Positions 1 through 11,000 of a stretch of 64,000 bases of DNA are shown in pieces. The stretch is from the NCBI GenBank assembly GCA_030068075.1, contig CM057826.1, positions 94,601,804-94,665,803 of the forward strand, written 5' to 3'. The stretch comes from Paguma larvata. Its lineage: Eukaryota; Chordata; Mammalia; Carnivora; Viverridae. The position numbers were made by a program, and so were the translations under genes. The notes below the pieces were generated by a model. The model saw nothing but the letters and a program-made list of their open reading frames with translations. It was not told the DNA's origin and did no database searches. Position 1 is the stretch's first letter. Each line of letters starts with the position of its first letter.

Positions 1-232
1 CATATGAAATCTTTATGCATTCATCAGTTGATGAACATTTGGGCTCTTTCCATAATTTGGCTATTGTTGAAAGTGCTGCTATAGACATTAGAGTGCATGT
101 GTCCCTTTGAATCAGTATTTTTGTATCTTTTGGGTAAATACCTAGTAGTGCGGTTGCTGGATTGTAGGGTAGTTCTATTTTAACTTTCTAAGGAAGCTCC
201 ATACTGTTTTCCTGACTGGCCGCATCAGTTTG
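1..232 (-). mobile_element. L1 LINE fragment (antisense, ORF2 3' region)
   Basis: The text resembles the reverse complement of the ORF2 3' part of mammalian L1, including the stretch reading 'gggtaaatacctagtagtg' and 'ggttgctggattgtagggta'. It is truncated on both sides and has no open frame. Its left end is cut by the window. Confidence 0.75.
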
Positions 233-239
233 TGTCCCT

Positions 240-770
240 AGCAGTAGCAGAAGAGGGATCCCCTATGCAGTGGCTTTAAACAATCAACATTCATTGACCT
301 CAAGACTCTGCAGGTTGGCCTGGTGGTCCTGCCATCTTCGATAGGACTTATCCATCAGTCTGGGTGTCAGCTGGCTATAAACTCATCTAGAATGGCCTCT
401 GCTGGGAGGATCAGCCACCCCAAGTCTAATGCATGTGTTTTTTATCTTCCAACTGGCTAGCCCAGGCATGTTCCCATGCTCATAAAAAAAAAACAGGGTA
501 AGAGCAAACCAGGCCAATCATGCAAGTGCCTTTAAAGCCTCTGCCCCAATACTCTAGTTTCTCTTCAGATCACATAAATCTTTCGCCTTTTAAAGCCTCT
601 GCCTCCATCATGCTTGTTAACATCCCATTGGCCATTGTTGAGAGGGTGTGGCAAAGGACATTGATACAGGGAGAGAGGAAGAACTAGAGCCATTTTTGGA
701 GTCCTCCAAATATCTATATACAAAGCCTCCACAATTTATTTATCTGGGTCCTGACCTTTCTTCTGAGTTC
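240..770. repeat. Old interspersed repeat, LTR-like, family unresolved
   Basis: Phrases such as 'atggcctctgctgggagga' and 'ccattggccattgttgagag' resemble a common old mammalian LTR, but I cannot name the family with confidence. No coding potential is seen. Confidence 0.35.
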
Positions 771-779
771 TAGACATGA

Positions 780-1210
780 ATGTCAAATGGCCTAATGGAC
801 AGTACAGTTGGATATCTCCAGGCAGTTCCAACAGCGTATTTAAAACTGAACTTTTGATTCTCCGTCAAAACCTGCTTTTCTTCCAGCATTCATTCTCCTT
901 CTTGGTACATGATGCTGCCTTCTACCCAGTGCTCAGGCCACACACCTTTTCTCCTTCATCTCAAATATGATGCATGAAATCCTATCAATTCTACTTCTAA
1001 AATACATCTAGTATCTGTCATCTTCTCCCCTCCCTTGTCTTCCATTTAGTCCTTGTTGTTTCCACCTCTTTCCTAAACATCTAAAAAGATCCCAATGGAC
1101 TATAGAATCTCAAACCTCCATGTGCAGCCTCATCCGGCAGCCACTCTGTCCTCACTAAGATTACTGGCTTTTATTCCTTATCCAGACGCAGTAAGCATTT
1201 TTTAACCTCA
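780..1210. repeat. L2-like LINE remnant
   Basis: A pyrimidine-rich text containing 'tcctatcaattctacttct' followed by 'aaatacatctagtatctgtc' resembles L2 sequence. The short reading frame at 776-970 lies mostly inside it and shows no protein family signal. Confidence 0.35.
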
Positions 1211-1227
1211 AGGCCTTAGCCATTGAA

Positions 1228-2222
1228 ACTGGCATTAGCCAGTTTCCCAGGACTGCCATAACAAAACACCACAAACCGTGTGGCTTACAACAACTGAAAT
1301 TTACTCATTCACAGTTCTGGAGGCCAGAAGTCCAAAATCAAAATATTGGCACAGACATGCTCTCTCTGAAAGCTCTAGAGGAAGCTCCTTCCTCACCTCT
1401 TCTAGCTTCTGGTGGTGCTGGGAAAACTCAATGTTTCTTAGTTTATAAACACATAGTCTAATCTCTGCCTTTGTTAGGCAGGAAGCTAGGCGTGAGTGAC
1501 AGGAGGATGGACCTTACAACATCCTGATAGAGACCCCCAACCAAGGACCGCCCAGGGACCACTCCATTCACCCATCCAGCAGCTGGTTTGTGGTTACAGC
1601 ATCCCAGCAGAAGAAGTTAAGTCTGTTGTGCTTGTTACACTTGTGCAGAAAGCAGTCACTCGTCCTCGCCTTACCTATGCCTCTAGAATAGAAATAATAT
1701 GACAGTTTCCTACCACTCGGGCAGGCATTTCTAATGCATCATGGGAAAGGCCATGTGTAGTTTGCTAATTATTATATAATCCAGGCCTGTCACTCAAATG
1801 TTGTGATCCGAGGCCCCACCGAAAAGAAAAAATGGATATAAGCCCACACGTCCTGGTTTCCCTCGGGGTTTCCCAGGCCATTGTCCCTGGGAGGTGGTCA
1901 CCTCCTCCCTTGTAATGTACTTTAATAAAACTTTGCTCTGCTTTACTTTACTTTTGCTGTCCTGTAATTCTTTCCTGTGAGAGCAAAAAGCTTCTTTCCT
2001 CTTTCATCTAACTCTCAGTAACACTTCCATCTGCTCCCCTGTATCTCTTTCTCCTATAAGGACACTAGTTATAGGAAAGGGCCTACCCCCACCCAGAAGG
2101 ACCTCATTTTAACTTGATTACATTTGCAAAGACCCTATTTCCAAGTAAGATCATATTCAAAGGAACTAGGGGTTAGGACTTGACTATTTTTCTTGGAGGA
2201 CACCATCCAATTCGTAACTGCC
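1228..2222 (-). mobile_element. Old MaLR-type (MLT1-like) LTR, split by a younger LTR
   Basis: The left part (1228-1471) contains 'ctgccataacaaaacaccac' and 'cacagttctggaggccagaa'. The right part (2024-2222) contains 'ataaggacactagttatagg' and 'ttaggacttgactattttt'. Both belong to one well-known LTR type, and they are separated by the insertion at 1472-2023. The family name is from memory of the consensus; the split itself is visible. Confidence 0.65.
1472..2023 (+). mobile_element. Solo LTR of an endogenous retrovirus, 552 bp
   Basis: The segment starts with TG and ends with CA. It carries a TATA-like 'ggatataagcc' near 1834 and a poly(A) signal AATAAA at 1924-1929, and it ends in a T/C-rich tail, as an LTR should. 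It interrupts the older LTR exactly between 'atctctgcctt' and 'cttccatctg', and a 3 bp CTT repeats at both edges. No internal viral genes are present. The subfamily is not recognised. Confidence 0.6.
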
Positions 2223-2295
2223 ATGCTGTTCTCAACAGAAATACTGAGTGATGAGAACATGGACTCGGTACTCTGGACTGTTTCAGTTTTTGATT

Positions 2296-2523
2296 ATTTT
2301 TTTTAAGTTTATTTATTTATTTTGAGAGTGAGACTATGTGTGTTCACACACCCATGTGAGTAGGGGAGGGACAGAGAGAGAGGGAAACAGAGATAATCCC
2401 AAGCAGGCTCCTCACTCTCAGTTTAGAACCTGATGCTGGGCTTGAACTCACAAACTGTGAGATCATGACCTGAGCTTAAATAAAGAGTCAGACGCTTAAC
2501 TAACAGAGCCACTCACGCGTCCC
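2296..2523 (-). mobile_element. SINEC (carnivore tRNA-derived SINE), inserted in a MIR
   Basis: A reverse-complement SINEC copy: T-rich tail, 'tatttatttattttgagag', GA-rich body, and a head reading 'gagccactcacgcgtccc'. The flanks 'ggactgtttcagttt' and 'ggactgcttcaattt' are a diverged target-site duplication. This SINE type contains RNA polymerase III A-box and B-box remnants from its tRNA ancestor. Confidence 0.9.
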
Positions 2524-2525
2524 AA

Positions 2526-2720
2526 GGACTGCTTCAATTTGAACACCAGTTTCGTTCCTATTAGCTGTGTGACCCTAGGCAAGCTACATAAACTCTCTGA
2601 GTTTCGGTTTTCATCCTTGTAAAATGAAGAAGGGTGTGTAGCATCTACATCACTGAGATAATTTGAGAACTTAATGAGTTAATGAGTACAGTGTCCAGAA
2701 TATAGTAAGCACTACATGTG
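2526..2720 (+). mobile_element. MIR SINE remnant
   Basis: Core MIR words are present in order: 'ttagctgtgtgaccctaggc', 'ctctctgagtttcggtttt', 'gtaaaatgaagaa' and 'atagtaagcacta'. The SINEC at 2296-2523 sits in its 5' part. Confidence 0.8.
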
Positions 2721-2739
2721 CGTTTGCTAGAAAAAATCA

Positions 2740-3010
2740 GTTCTTTACTGTTCATACTCAAGTCTCAGCTTAAAAGTACTTTCTCAGACAGGCATTTCCT
2801 AATTTCCCCTCACTCCAAACATAAGTCATACTTTTTTATTCACATGTGTGGAGGTTTTGCTGCTCTTTGATGTCTGTTTTTTTTCCATTGGACTCTAAGT
2901 TCCATGAAGGCAGATTGTGTCTATTTTGTTCACCACTCTATTCCTAGCATGAACAGAATGTTTTGCATATGATGAATGTTAGATAAATATTTACAAATGA
3001 ATAATTATGA
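2740..3010 (+). mobile_element. L2 LINE 3' end remnant
   Basis: The text 'ggactctaagttccatgaag' followed by 'gcagattgtgtctattttg' and 'cctagcatgaacagaatg' is the typical L2 3' region. It is non-coding. Confidence 0.7.
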
Positions 3011-3324
3011 AGGGTTTGAGCTGGCAATTTAATTATCATGAGTTTCCAGGTGCTTTTTCTCTATCTCTTCCCCTGTCCCCTTCTCCAGGAATTGTGGGAG
3101 AAGAATCAGTTTTCAATTCATAACATCCAGATTGCTTGGTTTCTTTCTTTCTGTAGCTTCACAGAAGAATGGAGATGTCTTACCCAACAGTTTCCTATAA
3201 AAATCTACTCCTCAAAAGAGAGAGAATTGAGAAGAGCAACATGGAGCCAAGTAGCAGGAGGGCAAAGGGACAGTGCATCAGTTACGATGACAGTTTATGG
3301 GGTCACTAGGCGGCAATACAAAGG

Positions 3325-3369
3325 TTTGCTTACTCGCAACTGCTGTCCCCCTCGGCTGCTAGTCCCTTA
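3325..3369. repeat. Copy A of a 44-45 bp duplication flanking the POC5 promoter
   Basis: This sequence matches 4981-5024 with only three mismatches in 44 bases, in the same orientation. The flanks of the two copies do not align. It is followed about 25 bp later by 'ccag|gtat', a possible splice donor. The origin is unknown. Confidence 0.7.
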
Positions 3370-3744
3370 CTCAAAAACAGATATTTGAACCAGGTATGAA
3401 TTCATATGCGTTAGTAGGAATTCGTTCTGTTTATAACAGCCATGGGAAGGGGGGTTGGGAGGAGGGACACAAGTTTCTTGTGCCAAAGAAACTGCCGTCT
3501 CTTCCTACTTCATTGTATAAGTAGAAGTCTAGTTCTGCCAACAGGTAGGTAGATGAGATCCAGCTTATGCCATTTCTATCTACAGAAGAACAAAAACAAT
3601 CTGGATACCTCATCCTCCAGGTAACAAAGGGAGTCTGAAAACTCACCCAGATCTCATTACTTGGACTCCAGACTGGGGTGCTCCATTTGCAGCCTGGATT
3701 CTAATGTACCTTTAACCACATCTGTTTCCAATACAAATCAAAAG

Positions 3745-3915
3745 ACTAGCTTTTTGATGTTATGTGATAGGTATTTTATATATATTAACTCATTTAATCT
3801 CCCTACAATCCTATTATGTGGGTAGTATTATCCAAAGAGACAATAAATACGTGACAGAACCAGGGTATAATTATTCTAAGGTTCACAGTCACTTCACCGT
3901 AAAGGCCTGACTTGC
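3745..3915 (-). mobile_element. MIR SINE remnant
   Basis: The words 'ttaactcatttaatctccct' and 'acaatcctattatgtgggta' are the reverse-oriented MIR 3' part. It is diverged. Confidence 0.65.
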
Positions 3916-3944
3916 GGTCTGACACCTTTTAGGTCATTAGTAAA

Positions 3945-4150
3945 ACTTAGTCCAGCAGTTTCTTAAAGCGTAGTCCGCTGACCCCTCCATTAGAAACATT
4001 GGTGGGTTTTGTTGAAAATTCCGATTCCCTAGCTGTGCCCAACACTGAAGGAATCAAGCAGAGGGGTGACAGGAATCTGAACTTTTTAAAGAGCACCTCC
4101 AAGTGATTCTGCTGGAGGGCACTATGGACGCAGATGACTCTTATGCATTA
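3945..4150 (-). mobile_element. MER5A-like hAT-Charlie DNA transposon remnant
   Basis: The text runs from 'ccagcagtttcttaaagcgt' to 'cacctccaagtgattctgct', matching the layout of MER5A-type elements. It is non-autonomous with no transposase. Orientation is tentative because these elements are bounded by inverted repeats. Confidence 0.6.
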
Positions 4151-4299
4151 GGACCACACGCATAGGCTTCGGGCATTATCGAAAGATGGCAACATACCGC
4201 CCTGGCTGACTTCAGCCCTGCTCAGCATCCTCTAACCAAATCTGCTCCCAGAGCCTCCTCAGGATGCAGGCGCACAACGGAACTGGGCACGCGCTGTAC

Positions 4300-4800
4300 G
4301 TACTTCCCCAGTTGGGCGGAGCTCGCTAGGAGTCCGCCCCCTCGGTACCCGCCGGAGCCAGGGGCCGGACTCTCCCTAAATTACCTAATTCCGGCTTCCC
4401 CCGGGCCCAGAGCTCCGCCCCCGACTCTGGGACCAATCATATGGCAGGTTGCTGAAGCTCCGGGCCAATGCACAGGGCCGTCCTTTATTCCTCCGTGCAG
4501 TTTGAAACTGTTAGGCTGCTGCCAAGGTAGCCGCTGTACCACTGTTGTTTCAGCGGTGACGAGACGCGGAGGGAGGCATCCGGGTTTGTGAAGAGCCGCC
4601 ACGGTGGGTAGCGGCGCCCCGGCGGGTAGCGGCGCCCCGGCGGGTTCCGCGCCCCGGCGGAGGCAGTGGAGTGGGCTCGAAAGTGTCTCAGCTCGAGTTT
4701 CTGCCTCGGCGGCTCGTACACCACGGAGCCGGGTCGTCTTCCCCGAGACGTGGGCTGTGTGCTGTTCTGCGGGGCAGCGAGGTACAGAAGGTTTCCTTCC
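4300..4800 (+). promoter_or_regulatory. POC5: CpG-island promoter of POC5
   Basis: This is the only sharply GC- and CpG-rich stretch in the 5' part of the window. It holds GC boxes ('ctccgcccccgac' near 4412 and 'gggcggagctc' near 4315), an ETS-like 'ttccgg' at 4389, and two CCAAT boxes at 4433-4437 and 4465-4469, all facing the + strand. There is no TATA box. This predicts dispersed initiation roughly 60-120 bp downstream of the CCAAT boxes, near 4500-4590. The first coding exon of POC5 is 3.2 kb downstream, which fits the gene's non-coding first exon. Promoter activity is inferred. Confidence 0.8.
4540..4780 (+). other. POC5: Probable non-coding first exon of POC5 (limits uncertain)
   Basis: The exon is inferred from promoter position and from the lack of upstream coding sequence before the ATG exon at 7985. 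Candidate splice donors are 'ccacg|gtgggt' near 4602 and 'gcgag|gtacag' near 4781; I cannot choose between them from sequence alone. An 18 bp GC-rich unit (gtagcggcgccccggcgg) is repeated two and a half times at about 4607-4660, and this produces a spurious glycine/alanine/proline-rich frame. Confidence 0.4.
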
Positions 4801-4980
4801 AAGGCTTCCGGAAGAGAAGGCAGGAGTGAGGGGTACTTGAATTATAATGATTAGTGTCGCCGTAGGTTCTCATCATTTAAAACGGGAAAAGTAACGACGT
4901 CTAACGTTTTTTTTGTTTTTAAGTAACGGTTTGATTCAAACAGGGGTGGGTAAAAAGGTTACTGAAGAGAACCTCTACCC

Positions 4981-5024
4981 TTTGCTTACTAACAACTGCT
5001 GTCCCGCTCGGCTGCTAGTCCCTT
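4981..5024. repeat. Copy B of the 44-45 bp duplication flanking the POC5 promoter
   Basis: Direct repeat of 3325-3369, 41 of 44 bases identical. It begins about 180 bp downstream of the CpG island. A 'ccag|gtat' donor-like site follows about 140 bp later. Confidence 0.7.
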
Positions 5025-6589
5025 GTGTGGGAAGGAGCTGGAGCGACCCTTCTCCTTTCCTGCAGCCAAGATGGGTGAAGAGTGCCAGCTCGCACATTAA
5101 TTCCCTCTTCCTCTGTCTCTTGGGGTTACATTTGAATTCCCGGACCCCTCTTTCCTCATCAGCCAGGTATTTACCAAGAGGTAATTTGATTTTTTTGGCA
5201 ATCAGGAAGCATCCAGAACTTATCTCTTGGTTTTTGGTATCTTGGGTTAGAGAGTACTGTTAAGTTAATTAATTTAGTGAAACTGATTTCACGTCTGCCA
5301 CGCATTAAAGCAAGCTTCATTTTTCATTTCCTTCTTTGTTTCTGAACCATAAACGGTAAGAAATTGCTAGTATGGTAGGATTTCAAAGAAAATGTGGTAC
5401 CTTGCTGGCCTCAAAGCAGGGCTGATGGCAGATAGATAGTATATTTTACAAAAATACAGTAGTTGCCTTATGGCTGCAGTATCTCTATTCAGAAACTCTT
5501 TTTGAAGTCTGACCATACTTTTCAACTTATTTGTTTTTTGAATAACCAGCACCAGCCTACCTCCACTCCTATTATCTATTCAGTATGCAAATACATCCTA
5601 AAAGAAGAAGTAAATGAAAACAGAAATGAACCAGGTTACACCACAGTTGTGGATTTTAAGTCTGTGAAGCAGTCCTTCCTTGCAGGGGATGTGTGTGCTT
5701 ATTTTATCCTCCCTAATTGGCTTAACTCAAGACAGTCATGCTGAGATTTAGTTTACTTATCATGTGCATACCCAGTAATACTAATCGAATAAAGCTACAT
5801 TTCCATCAACAGGTCTCAACCTATGTTTCCATGCTAATATTGTACTTTTCCCTGTGTCGGGTCTTTCTACTTCAATTTCCTTATTTCTCATTTATGTTTT
5901 CAGGTCAGTGTATTTGAGACCTGTTTCACCTTCCACTGAAGTTGTTTAGGTAAATATCAGCAACTTCCTTCCTGCCATGTTCAAGAGATCCCAACTTTCA
6001 TCTTTCTTTGGCACTCTGTTCCTCTACACTCTGTTCCTTAAGTTTTTATGATGCTTTTTTTCCTCATAGTTCTCTGTTACGACTTTCTTTTCTGTTTTTG
6101 CTCGCTCTTCTCTTCCTCTTTAAATATTGGTGTTTCTGCTTATAACCCTCTTCTCACTAAGGTAATAGGCCTTTAACTTTATTGGAGGTATAGTCCCCTC
6201 TGAACACATATTAGAAGCTAAGGATCCTCTTACTAGAAAAATACACATGCATTTATACTAAAAATATTGCGTATAATTTGGGTGTATGGACCTCAGAAAA
6301 AGAACTCGTTCTAACACTCCTTTTCATGGGTGATCTTACCCTCTCCCTTTCTCAGCATTTCCCACCATGCTGATAATTCCTCAGACTGTCTCCAGCCTCG
6401 ACCTCCAGTGCTCATTGCTCCTCCAGGAGCACCATTCCCATGGTAGCCATTGTGAAGGGCAGTCCTCGGTGCACAGTGTAATGGACGTGGCCATATACGG
6501 CACACATGCAGCTTCACTACAGTGCCTCACGGTACCTCCCGCCCAACTCATCTGATATTGAACCCGCCCTCCCTCCTCCCAACCCGCTT

Positions 6590-7420
6590 ACTTTCCTGCA
6601 TTTCTTGTCTTGGTTGGTGGCACTATTCATCTAATTACCAAATCTGAAAACCATCAACACTCCAAGACAAGCCTGATCATGTTATTGCTTGTTTCAACAT
6701 TTTAATAACCTCTCTAGAATAAAGACCACATTTTTTTTAATGTTTATTTTTGAGAGAGACAGAGAGAGAGTGAGCAGGGGTGGGGCAGAGAGAGAGAGAG
6801 ACACAGAATCCGAAGCAGGCTCCAGGCTCCGAGCTGTCAGCACAGAGCCGGACGTGGGGCTCGAACTCACAGACCGCGAGATCATGACCTGAGCTGAAGT
6901 CGGACGCTCAACCGACTGAGCCACCCAGGCGCCCCAAGACCACATTTTTTAACATGATATAATCATGTTCTTCCACATTCTGGCTGCTTCATACCTAGCC
7001 TGTTCCATCCTTAACCAAACCTTGCTTTGCACGCTTTGCTTCCATCTTGCAAACTACTTACATTCCTGCCATATGTGCCCACGTCTCTGTGTCTTTGCTT
7101 CTGCTCTAATGCCTAGCATAGCCTTACATCTTTTATCTGCCTTTGTCCTTCAGGTGTCAATACCCAGTTCATCTTCTCAGTTAAAACCTACTCTGGCTCC
7201 ACTCCCACTTTGTCATTCTCATGATCCCACCCCATGAAAAATAGCTACTCTTCCATCCCTGCTTTGTACCTCTGTTGTTTTGGGGTCTACTAGCATACAT
7301 ATGTCTGGCTGTCTCTACAGATTGTAAAGTCTGTGAGGACAAGGACTTCATCTTACATTCCTCAGCATTGTCTTCCATGTAACTGGTGTTCAGATACTTT
7401 GAATAGTCACTACTTGTCCT
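6590..7420 (+). mobile_element. L2 LINE remnant, interrupted by a SINEC
   Basis: Long L2-like text includes 'ctgctctaatgcctagcata' and 'ttgtaaagtctgtgaggaca' and ends near 'tggtgttcagatactttgaa'. The SINEC at 6731-6935 splits it. Confidence 0.6.
6731..6935 (-). mobile_element. SINEC, with target-site duplication
   Basis: A nearly full-length reverse copy ending in 'ccacccaggcgcccc'. The flanking direct repeat 'aagaccacatttttt' occurs at about 6722 and 6936. It is little diverged, so fairly young. Confidence 0.95.
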
Positions 7421-7867
7421 TGAAATAACTTATTTACTTGTTACTAAAAATACTTCTATTTTTTTGGTGAAGACTTTTGACAGGTTTTCTATAGTGTATA
7501 AGAATCTCTTGTTCTGTATAGGCTTGCTTTTCTTAAAATAATATTCCCAAAACATATGTTTCTCAGGCAGAGAATTTGCACAAATTGTTTCTCCTCTCTT
7601 GGTTCAGTGAAATGCACAGCACCCAGGTTTTGCCACCCATTGTTGAAGAACAGTGATCACACTCTGTGATTCTCAACAGGCCCCGTTGTGGATTTGTCCA
7701 AGGAGCTTCCATTTCTCTTTCATATATTTGTGTCATCTTGACTGCATTAAAAACTCACTAGTGTGGGAATTGAGCCTTCTACTGTTCTTGCCTAGTTATT
7801 TTATCTGTGGGTGCTCAAGATGTTGAATATTTTAACATATCACATGATTATTGCTTACAGGTTAGGA

Positions 7868-7868
<1 letters not shown>

Positions 7869-7912
<44 letters not shown>
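7869..7912. repeat. (TG)n(TA)n microsatellite
   Basis: A short TG run followed by about 17 TA units, 75 bp upstream of the POC5 ATG exon. It is probably length-polymorphic. Confidence 0.95.
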
Positions 7913-7919
<7 letters not shown>

Positions 7920-7984
7920 GTTTTTTTAGTTTAAATCTCACAGGAAGAAAACTAAAGTTTCCATTGTTTATAGTATTTGTACAG

Positions 7985-8069
7985 AATGTCGTCAGATGAG
8001 GAGAAATGCTCACCGCCAGTTATGAAGAATGACTCTGACCGAGGCAGTTCTGTCTCTTCAGATCTTCAG
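7985..8069 (+). CDS. POC5: POC5 exon with start codon (residues 1-28)
   Basis: The acceptor 'ttgtacag' precedes A-ATG, and the start codon is at 7986. The exon ends in frame at 'cttcag|gtagga'. It encodes an acidic, serine-rich N-terminus beginning MSSDEEK, which fixes the start by similarity to mammalian POC5. Confidence 0.95.
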
Positions 8070-11000
8070 GTAGGAAGACGTGTCTAAATTTGTTGTGACT
8101 TACTTATTTTAAACAAGTATGAGGGAAATCGAGGAATACACTTTTCATGCATTCGTGCCATTTACGTTTATAATTATGCTTCGTATATCGTGTATAATGT
8201 ATATGCAATTATAATAATATCAAGCGTTGAGAATTATTTCACAGCCTTTGGGACATACCTTACATTGTTTGAACCTTTCAGAAAATAATCGTGAACTCTG
8301 CAAACATTCTTTATGCAAAGGCTTCAGAGAGCGCAATGAGAGAAGCTGGAAACCTCAAGAAACATTTTTTTCTTGAGATTTTCTTAAGAAAATCTCAACT
8401 ATCTCTTCTGAATGCTGCTTTCACTTTAATGAAGATTAATACACTGTCAGAAGCCATGCAGAGTTCTGGGACCTTAGATCCCCCGGTATTCTACTCTAGG
8501 TTCTAGTCCCTGTTGCTACAACATTCAGCACATTCTGCTGCCCAGGACCTGGATAGTGACACATAAATTAACTACAGAAGGTGTGGTTTTTACATGAACT
8601 GTTGTAAATTTCTTTTATCTCTGAAAAGAAATTTTTTAAATATTTATTTTTGAGAGACAGAGAGAGCACAAGCAGGGGAAGGGCAGAAAGAGAATCCGAA
8701 CCAGGCTTCAGGCTCTGAGCTGTCAGCATAGAGCCTGACACAGGGCTAGATCTCACAGACTATGAGATCGTGACTTGAGCCGAAGTTGGACACTTAACCA
8801 ACTGAGCCACCCAGGTGCCCCTCTTTTATTTTTAAATGTTTTATTATCAGGAACATGGACTCCCATTTCTAGAGTAGATTTAAAAATTTTTAATGTTTAT
8901 TTTATTTTTGAGAGACAGAGTGTTAGCAGAGGGAGGGACAGAGAGAGACTGAGACACAGAATCTGAAGCAGGCTCCAGGCTCTGAGCTGTCAGCACAGAG
9001 CCTGACTTGGGGCTTGAACTCACCAACTGTAAGATGATGACCTGAGCTGACATCTGATGCTTAACTGACTGAGCCACCCGCGTGCTCTCTAGAGTAGATT
9101 TTAAATGAGAGAACGCTGACATGATATATCTTGAGTTTTATAGAGGTATCACTTAAGAGGGGAAAAGCTGGGCATTATGTTTATGCCTAAATAGAGTTTA
9201 GTTGTTACTGACACTGTAATATGAGAAAAGTTTCAGGAAGATATCTTATGAAACATATATGTTCCTTTAATTGAAACGACAAACTTAGGAATTCGGAAGC
9301 AATTGGAAAAATATCTGTGAATACTTACTAGGATGAAAGCAGTCTGGAGTTGTGACATTGATATTTCATCCTTGTCTTCCCTTTGGATGTACTTTTACTT
9401 AGTGCTATCTTTTAAAGTGACAGTGCATTCCAGCACTCTTTATCCCTGCCTTGTTCAGACTTCCTTCAGGAGAGTACTGATTTACTCATCTATACTTGCG
9501 ATACTGTGATTTATAATAAGAAATATATTTTGGTATTCATCCCATGTTTTGCACATTTTCAGAAACCTTTGAAATTTCCTTCCTCTAAATGATAGTGATA
9601 AAGGTGTTTGTTATGCTAATGAGGTGACTTGGACCCCACTTAAGGATTGGGGCTGTTGCTGGGAGCCAACCACATGCTTAGAGAATTGGAACTTTTAGTA
9701 GTCCCACCCACCCTGAGCTCCAGGAAGTGGGGAGAGGCTGGAGATTGAGTTTGGTCACCAGCGGCCAACGATTTAATCAATCATTGTGTGATGAATCCTC
9801 CATAAAAACCCAATGGAAGAGGGTTCAGAGAGCTTCCAGCTTGGTGAACGTGGGGAGGCTCTGGATGACTGGCATTCTAGGAGGGTGTGGAAGCTTTGCC
9901 CCCTTCCTCATGCCTTGTCCTTTGTCTCTTCCATCTGGTTGTTCCTGAGTTCTATCCTCCTATAATAAACGGATAATGTAGTGAGTAAAATATTTCTCTG
10001 AGTTCTATGAGCTGCTCCAGCAAATTAATCAAACCTGGGGAGGGGAACCTTTGGAACCTCCAGTTTGTGTAACTGATCGGTCATAAGCTCAGGTGATAAC
10101 CAGGACTTACTACTTACTAGTGTCTGAGGTTTGGGTTGGGGGAGGTGAAGTCTTATGGTATTGAGTCCTTAACCTATGGAACCTGATACTATCTCCAGTG
10201 GACAGTGTCCGAATTGAGTTGAATTATAGGGCACTCACAAATTTCTTGTCGCTGGTGAGAAAAATCCCCATGCATTGTAATTGTTGGATCCAGAACATTT
10301 AATACAAAAATGTTAACCACCTGGTAAGATTTCAAGTTGTCATTTTGTCAGGAGACAAAGCTTTACGTCAAAAGAATAACTCTTTAGAATAGAATTGGAG
10401 AGAGGGAGGAGGAAGACTCTTCTAGACATGCCAGAAATAATTTCGTGTTATTGGTTACCTGCTTAGAATGTCAGCCCAACTGAGACTCTGTCTGTTAGTA
10501 GTTCTTAACGGCAGTTGAAAACCCTACCTACATTCCATTACTGGAAACTTCAAAATATAAATACCAGAAACGATGTTAAAAATGAAATCACATAAAATAA
10601 CTATATAGTTTTATATATATAGCGAATATGTAAAACTAAACATTTAATACAAAAGCCCCTTATAAATCAGTGTTTCTTCTAAGGGAGTTTTCACTACTGT
10701 GTCAATTAGGTGAATGATTAATAAAACTGTCATTGATAAATGCTGAGGGATGGGAAGCATCCGTGTGCATGCTGACTGATAACTTCCTCTAAGCACAACT
10801 CCACACTATCAGCCAGTCGCCCTGACCTTACGTGGTATATATGGATTCAGCTGTATTTCAGGGTCATACCAGTCCAACTGTTGTTGGGGAGAGGGGAGCA
10901 AAATTACAAGTTTTGGTTGTTACTCAAGGGTCCTTGTTTACCTTAAGACAGGTTGTCTTTGGTGATTAAGAAAGATAATATTATTTCTTTTGATCCTTAA

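Larger units (their letters stand above)
4790..7984 (+). other. POC5: POC5 intron 1
   Basis: The intron ends with the acceptor 'tttgtacag' before the ATG exon. Besides the duplication copy at 4981, it holds an L2 remnant with a SINEC inside it (6590-7420) and a TA microsatellite (7869-7912). I recognise nothing in 5030-6590, where the reading frames are short and unrelated to known proteins. Confidence 0.6.

Noticed and set aside
2296..2523. Possible tRNA genes suggested by tRNA-like promoter boxes in the SINECs
   Set aside because: The sequences are SINE heads. They lack an intact cloverleaf and acceptor stem pairing and are followed by the CT-rich SINE body.
4485..4854. Several overlapping frames on both strands in the CpG island
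   Set aside because: GC-rich sequence has few stop codons. The POC5 start codon is clearly in the exon at 7985, and no protein similarity is seen here.
7869..7912. TA repeat as a replication origin or structured regulatory site
   Set aside because: A simple microsatellite explains it fully.
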